NCBI RefSeq assembly: GCF_032062135.1
Contig: NC_092863.1
Span: forward strand, 22,287,022-22,351,021
Source of the DNA: Pyxicephalus adspersus
Taxonomy: Eukaryota > Chordata > Amphibia > Anura > Pyxicephalidae
Reading direction: 5' to 3'
Length of the DNA stretch: 64,000 bases
Part shown: piece after piece, positions 56,471 through 64,000 of the stretch
Layout: each line of letters begins with the position of its first letter
How positions within the stretch are numbered: position 1 is the stretch's first letter
Position numbers and translations under genes: made by a program
The notes under the pieces: generated by a model
What the model saw: the letters and a program-made list of their open reading frames with translations, nothing else
The model's database searches: none
What the model was told of the DNA's origin: nothing

Positions 56471-56832
56471 CAGTATAATCAATGCAAGTTTAGTTTCTTT
56501 AGGGGAGGGAACAAGCTGAGGCTTTGGACGTTCCTTTATCTTCTATCAGCTAATAGGGAGAGCAAAAATCCTCTGGTCACTGTAAATATATATAGAAATA
56601 GAAGTAAAAGGGAAAAGATAAAAAAGATAAAGATCAACAAGCGTAGATACCCTATAAAAAGGATTTAGCTTGTTAGCTTAGAAGGACCTCCTAAACATAA
56701 ACATCTTGAATACAAAAAACCTTTACTTAAGAGTTTAAACAAACAGCATGAAATTATTAGAGAGACATTGCAAGAAAATTTAGAAGACAGTAGATGTCTG
56801 TATTAGTCTGTCATTCGCAATCCTTTTTTAAT

Positions 56833-56881
56833 GTACAGCGCTGCGTAATATGTTGGCGCTATATAAATCCTGTTTAATAAT

Positions 56882-56915
<34 letters not shown>
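56833..56915 (+). repeat. L2/SINE 3' tail with (TAA)n
   Basis: GTACAGCGCTGCGTAATATG, then GGCGCTATATAAAT, then about ten TAA units. It is the same tail as the SINE at 43814-44160, without the tRNA-like head. Confidence 0.75.
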
Positions 56916-56919
<4 letters not shown>

Positions 56920-58718
56920 ATTTAGAACAACGTATTAACTGACTGTTCCTCAGAGTCCCGAAATGCCTCACTGAAGAACAAGCAGTCTAAGCAATTACCT
57001 GGTCAAAATCAGATCTACTCTTTGGTAGAATTGATATTTACCAATCTCTAGTTCACATCTGTATAAGTTCACACTGTCAGGGTGAATTAACGTGCAATAT
57101 ACCATGCCTTAAAAAAGGTGTTGGGGGGCCATTCAGAATAAATGGCATCCCAATGCACCAACCCATGAGTTAAAGAAATGTCTGAATGAGGCCTTAAAGA
57201 CAAAATTCTCGTTACTGATTTTGTAAAAAGTAAGTCAATCCCGTTGGATTTACCATTGAAAAGATACTATGGAAAACAAAACAGCACACTATCAAAGCAA
57301 CCCCCAACCAATGGGGACATACAGTGAGTGTGAGTACATAATCTAAATATCCTCCAACATCAGGTTTGGGCAAGTGTATCTCAGGCCCTTGCCTTGATTA
57401 ATCGACGTAATAAAATACAGACACAAATATTTTATCATTAAGCATTACATTATTACTATTTCAATGAAATTTAGCAACATATTTTCAAACTTTAAAACAT
57501 TCAAATAAATATAGTGAAAGGAAGATAGATATAAAAAAATCCCTACACACAAAACTTTAAGGATCAAGTAACTACATTTCTATATGAGGCAAAAAATGCC
57601 ATATTATCTGTCATTAATTTTTCCACCTATAATATATTTGGCAAGATATACAGAGGGACGTTTATTTTGGGTAGTGATGTACTTTTCTCCCATTAAAAAT
57701 AAATTAATCAGCAAATTCCTACTCAGCTAAGCCCTTCTTTTCTGTAAATATTACACAGCTGTTATGCATTACAAGGTGATATTGTCCCACATTTGCTTTT
57801 AGAATGTTTTACACATAAGTAGATCCTTTGCAGCTCACCTTGCAACAAAAGCATGTTAAATAAACTGAGAAAATTCTGTTTGCTTTGTAATATTTACACA
57901 GAAGTGGGATATACCTCACACTTATAAAGTTTCTCTATATGACTGAATTTTACAAGATGTTAAAGTGAGGAAGTTTGGCTTTGGGAAACAGAATTAACAA
58001 AATTGCCTTCTCTGGCTGAAAACCAACCTGTTTCTGTATACTCGGAATTTAAAAGAAAAAAAAAAAAAGAAGGGGCTCTCAAACCTCCTCATATATAGTT
58101 ATTTTTGAAAGTTTCTGTGTTCTTGCAGAAAGATATATGCTGTTATATTAAAAATGAGCCCGGAGGAAGAAATGAATGCACTTACAAGTTAATTTAATAT
58201 TCCCAAAGGTTGAAAAAACACTTTTCAAAACTGAGAAAATTATAAGGCACTAAACTAAACTGTATTACCAAAACATTAAAAAAAGAAGAGCATTTATGCT
58301 GACAACCACAAAGTTAGGTCCTCTGTAAGTCGGTAGGTAAAATGTATTGGATATTTAATTTACATTGGAAGGGAAGTGGATTGGTGTGCTTTTCAGATTT
58401 TTGAAAACACTGCAAGTTCAGATAGGTGGAAATAGTTTCATATGCTATTAGATGATTTTTTTTTTAAAGTTAGTATTTTGAACAATTACATTGTCTCTTG
58501 AAAAAAAAAAAGGTATCAGTTCACTAAAGAACTTTGGCCTGCCAATCACATAAATAAAAAATATAGTACTCTTGCCCAAACCAGAAAAGTTGAATGTTGA
58601 AGCTGACCAGTCTTTACACACAATATAGTAACTGCACTCATTTTATATTTTAGACTTTCGTTTAATTTTACCTGGCAATTCTACACAATCCAACTACACA
58701 GTTCCTGGGTGGAAATGT
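56916..58718. other. AT-rich spacer, possible 3' UTR
   Basis: No gene was seen. If the minus-strand frame at 58719-58874 is a terminal exon, this stretch would hold its 3' untranslated region; TTTATT words (AATAAA on the minus strand) occur near 57660. That is inference. Confidence 0.35.
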
Positions 58719-59058
58719 TCATTCATCTGCTATGGAAGGAGCCATGGCTGTCAGCTCCACTGTTTTGGACAACAAATAGGCCTTATTCTCATCAACACCA
58801 TTATAGGGGGATAGCGGCAGGAAGTGGAATTTTTTCACTCTGTTGGTTACAGGCACTTTGACATCAAAGCAGTCTCAGCAGTCCTGTATGGATGGAAGAA
58901 AAGGTCCCCAGAGTGCATGTGCAAACCTGAGCTTTGGAGAACTGAGAAGAGTGGTGGCTGCCAGTGGAACAAAGGTTCAGGTGTCTATAGGGGAATATAC
59001 CCATTATTTATGTTATGTGGATCTCCAGCAATGCAAGAGTAAATATGAATTTTGCTAA
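58719..59058. other. Coding-like island, strand undecided
   Basis: Two readings compete. On the minus strand a frame from 58874 to a TGA at 58719-58721 includes DCFDVKVPVTNRVKKFHF, PYNGVDENKAYLLSKTVE and ends SIADE. A strong acceptor (TTTTCTTCCATCCATACAG) sits just upstream, but the frame it opens meets a TGA within the first codons. On the plus strand a pyrimidine-rich acceptor (TTTTTTCACTCTGTTGGTTACAG) ends at 58852. The frame after it runs to TAA at 59056-59058, with GPQSACANLSFGELRRVVAA and VSIGEYTHYLCYVDLQ. Base composition is richer than the surroundings and codon use looks protein-like in both. I recognise neither peptide. One may be the last exon of an unnamed gene, or the segment may be an old pseudogene. 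Confidence 0.35.
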
Positions 59059-62000
59059 TACCCAGAGCTCAACTTTAAATACCTAGCTGTATGAGTCTGA
59101 ATAGTAACTTAAAAATCCACATCTTACTGATTTTTACAGCGTCACACAGAATTTCATCTTAGAAAGGTAACATCTCAAATGGATAAGCAGCAGCTCTTTC
59201 TTGTTTGAAAACCTATAAAGCACTACAAAACCAGTAACATTAGCGCACCTGCAAATTATGTGAATAATAGCAATTGTAACCTTAAAAAAAAGATAAATTA
59301 AAATTGACTACATCTTTGCTACTACAGCTGCCATGAAATTCTGGTCCCACACCTCACATTAACGCCTTCAAACCTCTCAGAACACTATGCAGCCTAAAGT
59401 CCAACTAAAGCTACAGAAAAAGATATTAAGACAGATAGACACTTAGACTCTTAACTTTTAATATTTAATGCTAAATCCACTTTCTGTTAAAGCCTTTTTG
59501 CAAATGTCTAAATACAACTGTGTGTAATAATTTATGATCATTTTAACTGTTTATATTACAATAAGGCTTACATAGCATTACAACAGAAATTGAACTAACA
59601 GAGCATCTGTTTAACCAAACACACAGAGGTAATATGAAACAAGACCTTTCACTGCCATTTTCACCTGCTTCTAAAAATTACAGTTTGCCTGGTTGGACGT
59701 CTGATCTTCTTTTAATACCGTCCTAATCACTGAACCAGAATGTGTATGCGGCCCACACAACTTGTCAAAGTTATTTGCATTCATGTTTCAGGTGTGTGAC
59801 TGAAACTACTTACACCAAAAGATCAGCTTTGCATTCAGTAGGTTAGTCTTCTTTACAATAAGTTCAGCTCTGGCAGCTTTACATTATCTCCCAGTGTTAG
59901 GTCCTCTTTACGTGTTATATTTAGTATCAGGAATGAATCAGTTGTCTGCAGTAGCCAAGGGCCCCAGTTTTTTTGTGTGTTATTTGATACTTGAATAGCA
60001 CAATATCAAGAGATGTTAATTGAGTGCGTCAAACATTTGTTGTAACTATTATAATACCAGTGTGGTTCATATATAATAATGGAAAAAAAATAATTTCGAT
60101 CAATTAAAAATGCAATTTAGCCACAATGGAAACACAGACAGACATTTGTTCTGTTACTTCACCTCCTCATGATATTACTGTACCCTGTAGGATGAACAGT
60201 ATGTTAGGCTGAGTACAGAAAATGGTTTTAACCTAATGGCCTAGTGAAAATAAAAAGTTTCTGGTGTGTGTGTGAACAAATTCACCACAGGTTTTCCTTT
60301 TCTCATTTCCAATAGGGCAGCTTGGTCTTCGTTAATGCCAGGAACATTACTGCTCTAGTCAAAATTAGTCAACCCACCTATAACATTTACATCTAAAATA
60401 TAGTGATGCAAAAATCCCTCAAGAAAATGGTAGTAGACATTCAAGGTTTAAGAATTGTAAACACTTGTAAATGAACTTTAAAAGGCAGATCTCTATATTA
60501 AAAACACTTTCATTCTTAAATGGTTGCAGCACAAGAACGTAAGTGTTTCTCTCAACAGCTCAGCTATATCTTGGTCTCACTTTAAGAATTACTGCTTTAT
60601 GTTTGCATAAAAGCTTAGAAGGCTGGGCAGCTGCTAGGTCACTGCTGCTAGGTCAGCTTAGTTGCTGAGAGAATGGTTTCAACTGCACTTTCAGTGTTGC
60701 TCTTGTAAAATGTTAAAAAATAACGGCCTGGTCACATATTTTCTTTGAATTCTCTGTTCCTAATTTAGGCTCCTATTTAGGTAATATTCCAAAATTTTGT
60801 ACATCAATTTGACCAATAGGAAACACACCCAAACTTTGAAAGATTATAGTGTTTCATTTGGGAACTAGGCTCAGGACATTACTGTCATGGGCTGCCAATG
60901 TTGGCCAGACATATGGTTCGTTTTAGTGTAAAAGTATACCTACTCATCAAGCAATTAAGTAAAACCAATAAATGTAATTTTTGACTGATTAACTATTGAC
61001 TGATTATACAGGTCCTTAATTTATGTTAAAATTCTAGCTTTAGGTTGTTAACTTCCCCATGATTATGTTAATTTGTTTTCTATTACCAATCATGCAAAGG
61101 AATTAGTATTATTGTAGAAACAGTTTCATTCTGTGGAAATACTGTTATAATGGGCACATAAGGATGTTTATTGCTTCTACCACTGGAATGTTTCTGAGAT
61201 CAGTAAAATTGCTGACATGATTGTTCTATGCAATGTGGCTCTGCACGCTTCTGAACAGCAAGAATTACTTGGAGCTAATAAACAAGAACCAACATTGCAA
61301 TGTCTAAACATTTGGACAGAAGATTGCAAATAAAGTGGCTAATTCTTGTGTACCCACACACACATGTTCACAGTAAACAGACACAGTACTTTTTAGGACT
61401 ACCCTCTTGTCTGCATCAACACCAACTGTAGTTATTTTTTAGTTTCTAAACCCTCTTTTATGATCTTTTTATTTTTTTGTTCTTTACATGGGTTTTGGTA
61501 TTGCCTTTTGTTTCACTTATCTCCACTCTCAAATCAGGTTTTCTGGGAGGGGTGGGAGGAATTATATTAACCTAAATTGCTTTACTTTATATAGCCAGGA
61601 CCTTCCTTCAGTATACCAGTGCTCAGCATATAGTTGTTTCTGAAACAAGCAAAATTTCCAGCATACAGAGCAGCTAATTTTCAACAGATGCTAATAAACT
61701 CACTTCCTCCTCCAGTGTAGAGTCAATCCTCCCCTATATCTCAATGTTTGTGAAGTTGTTGCCTGTTACTACATTCCTGAACTGCAAAGATGTTAGTTTT
61801 TTCAGGGCATAGTAGCTGAAGTACAGGTACAATATTTTTTATATTTGTTGTAAGGTCGGCCTTAGTAAGGTTTTGGCATATTATTTGTGGTCTATTCATG
61901 TGTACCAGCAATCAAAAATTGTATGTGGCTGGTATTTTAAGATAATAAAATATACATATTACTTAAGGAGACATTTTTTTCTAGATAGGTTAGCCCTGGG

Positions 62001-62877
62001 TCTTCTACTTCATTTATGTTTAATATGGCAACCTGGTTCTTTCACTTCATTTAGGTTTAATATGGTTATCTGTCATGTTTCTCTTTGGGTTTAGGTTTTT
62101 ATTGTTCTGATTGTTATTTATCTTATTGTTATTGTATGTTTATTATCCCCAATCAAAGGATAAATATTAAAAACCAACCACAAAAAAATACATTTTATAT
62201 ATACAGTAAATATACCAATACCCAAAAAAATTACATTTACTTACTCTTGCAAATATTTTTCAATCAAAAGTTTAATTTTATGAAATATACTGGTCTCCTC
62301 CTGTACAGTGGCCTAAAAATTTGAATTGCATAAAAATGCAAATGCTAAACTATTACGGGCTCTATTTATAAAACAGTGAACTTTCCAGGAGAATGTGTTT
62401 TAATGGCATTATTGAAATAAAAACCTATACTTGCTGGTTCTCTATTTCAGTATTGTGAGCTAAAACAATGAATAAACAGCAAATATACTGTTTATAAGAA
62501 ACATTGTATTGGCGTATTCCCTTACCTTTATTGCACAGAATTTTTTTGTAATGGTGGCTTAAAACAAGCTGGCAACAGATTTTCCAGCAAGCAGAAAAAA
62601 TATATTTGGTTATTTTCTAAAATGCATCAAACTAGAAGGTGTCTATTTATAAATGTTTTTGAAATAAGCAATACTAAACCAATGTTTTTTCAAATTGTAT
62701 TATTTTTTTAAAATTAGATTAAGTTGAATATTTTACTCATGATTTATGCATTTCTCATGATTTCTGATTAAATCCAATGTAAAAAATGTAAAAATGTGTG
62801 AATCAGTATCATTTACCCGATTTCTCTGTGCTATCGACCCCCCCCCCCCTCCCCAGCCTGTGACTGGACAGTCACTG
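59059..62877. other. AT-rich spacer
   Basis: Nothing named. A short duplication of CTGCTAGGTCA occurs near 60630-60655, a weak relative of the palindromic MITE at 24268 begins near 62368, and a C-run of about 14 bases lies at 62838-62851. Confidence 0.4.
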
Positions 62878-63130
62878 CCTATTATTATCATTTATAAACA
62901 AGATTTATATAGTGCCAACATATTATGCAGCACTGTACACTAAATAAGGGTTGCAAATGACAGACAGATACAGACAGGGATAGAGAAGGAGAAGAGGACC
63001 CTGGCCCGAAGAGCTTGGGGGTGGGGGAAGTATCACACAACAGGAGGGGGGATATGGAATGGTGGGAAGTGAGGGTTTTAGAAGACGGGTAGGCAAGTTT
63101 GAAAAGATGGGGTTTGAGTGCTCAACTCAC
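62878..63130 (-). repeat. L2-like LINE 3' end, minus strand
   Basis: On the minus strand this runs from a decayed coding-like stretch through GTACAGTGCTGCATAATATG and GGCACTATATAAAT to an AAT-type tail at about 62880. Unlike the SINE tails, it has about 150 bases of further element upstream (GAGGACCCTGGCCCGAAGAG on the plus strand), so it is probably the LINE itself. Confidence 0.6.
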
Positions 63131-63399
63131 TTCCACAGCTAAGTATTTTTGTTACATCTAATGCTTTGTTATTGCATTGTTTTATCTATCTGTCTTTATT
63201 ATTAAATAGAATATTCTTTCATTTTACTTGCAAGTCTTTGCCTTATCAATCTTTGTACACTTCAAATTTAACCCATCAATTTTTTCATAAAATGTCACTA
63301 TTTATATCTGTGACATCAACAAGTGTCCTCAGCACACAGATGGTACTGTAAACCAAAGGAGGATATGGGACTACCAAGTGAGGAGTACAAAGAAAAGAG

Positions 63400-63881
63400 A
63401 ACCAATTCAAGAACCGACCTTTGGGGTCTCTTTATTATGCCCATGCAGGAGCAGCAGTCTCAAGATCTCACCATAGCATTTCAATTGGGTTGAGGTCCGG
63501 ACTTTGGGCCTGATTTATTAAAGCTCTCCAAGGCTGGAAATGATAAACTTTCAGTAAAGCTGGGTGATCCAGCAAACCAGAAATGGTTTTCTCCAATGAC
63601 ACTTGCTATTTTGCTAGTAAATTTTTTGAATTTACTGGATCACCCAGCTTCACTGATTAGTGTGTATCCTCCCCAGCTTTGGAGAGCTTTAATAAATCAG
63701 GTCCTTTGACTAAGCTACTGATGTGGATTTGGTGGTGTGCTTCGGATCATTGTCCTGTTCCATGACCCAATTTTGGCAAAGCGTTGGCTGTTGCATACAT
63801 AGCCTTACATTTGACTCTAGAATACCTAGGTATACAGAAGGGTTCATGGCCGACTCAATGCCCCTGATTCATCAAGCAGAA
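63400..63881 (-). pseudogene. Tc1-type transposase piece, split by a MITE
   Basis: On the minus strand, above the insertion, the frame reads a YLGILESNVRLCMQQ-like stretch, then QNWVMEQDNDPKHTTKSTS and a stop. Below the insertion it resumes as PDLNPIEMLW followed by a stop. Both halves belong to the Tc1 catalytic core: the second catalytic Asp lies in QDNDPKH and the Glu in NPIE, and both codons survive. The inserted element at 63507-63703 separates them. The N-terminal part is cut at 63882 by another repeat. Confidence 0.8.
63507..63703. mobile_element. MITE with 5-bp target duplication, inside Tc1
   Basis: Inverted termini GGCCTGATTTATTAAAGCTC (from 63507) and its near-complement ending at 63703 match over about 29 bases with two mismatches. 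CTTTG flanks both sides (63502-63506, 63704-63708). The interior has a second pair of complementary blocks, GGGTGATCCAGCAAA and GGATCACCCAGC. No coding capacity. Diverged relatives lie at 15613-15830 and 56275-56470. Confidence 0.8.
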
Positions 63882-63883
63882 TC

Positions 63884-64000
63884 GGATTATCGCTCGCGCA
63901 TTCGTATTAGCGATCCGGAATCGTACGCGGTCGCGCTATTCAGCAACTGAAAAGCTCGCGCACGGAGCCGCGCTTATCCGACAGCTTTTTACTGGCGATC
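63884..64000. mobile_element. Repeat cut by the window edge
   Basis: From CCCTGATTCATCAAGCAGAA onward base composition changes abruptly to CG-rich words (GCTCGCGCA, GATCCGGAATCG), unlike the Tc1 sequence it interrupts. It looks like another MITE-type insertion whose far end is outside the window. Confidence 0.5.

Overview
This looks like nuclear DNA of a frog, probably neobatrachian. One host-gene exon is clear. Nearly everything else is decayed transposable elements and AT-rich spacer. The amphibian assignment rests on the mixture of L1/Tx1, CR1 and L2-like LINEs, chromovirus-type Ty3/gypsy elements, a Penelope-like element with a GIY-YIG nuclease, Harbinger-like MITEs, Tc1 and mariner copies, and a tRNA-derived SINE. 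No sign of bacterial or phage organisation was seen.

The one host gene I can name is FAM83A. Its first coding exon lies on the minus strand at 14470-14970 and ends in a clean GTAAGT splice donor. The later exons should lie at lower coordinates, but I found none in the window. A second small coding-like island at 58719-59058 has splice-acceptor-like sequence on both strands and could be a terminal exon of an unnamed gene.

Layout. 1-2.2 kb: a minus-strand gypsy LTR with a deleted interior. 2.3 kb: a Harbinger-like MITE. 5-6 kb: copy 1 of an unclassified multi-copy protein family. 6.6-11.7 kb: a worn L1 (plus) whose 3' end lies in a tandem duplication reaching 12.9 kb. 14.5 kb: FAM83A. 15.9-21.6 kb: a nest in which an L1 (minus) splits a CR1 (plus) and a Harbinger-like MITE splits the L1. 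22-24 kb: a gypsy LTR piece, then an L1 split by a solo LTR with a target duplication. 27.5-28.2 kb: another solo LTR with a target duplication. 28.7-29.5 kb: copy 2 of the unclassified family. 31-33 kb: an LTR with a primer-binding site, then an L1 ORF1. 33.1-35.6 kb: an LTR and an L2-like LINE with a 2A-like motif. 35.6-41.1 kb: two L1 pieces head to head. 43-44.2 kb: an L1 tail and a SINE. 45.9-49.1 kb: an LTR, a Tc1 piece and an L1 tail. 49.1-52.2 kb: GC-rich repeats, then the 3' half of a chromovirus. 52.4-54.2 kb: a Penelope-like nuclease and a mariner. 54.4-54.9 kb: copy 3 of the unclassified family. 55-63 kb: mostly quiet, AT-rich sequence. 63.4-64 kb: a Tc1 split by a MITE.

No mobile-element frame I read is intact, so the window shows fossils rather than active elements. 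The order of insertion can be read in several nests because target duplications and reading frames resume across the insert. The items most worth following up are the three-copy unclassified family, the coding-like island near 58.8 kb, the recurring module of about 35 nt, and the 2A-like motif.
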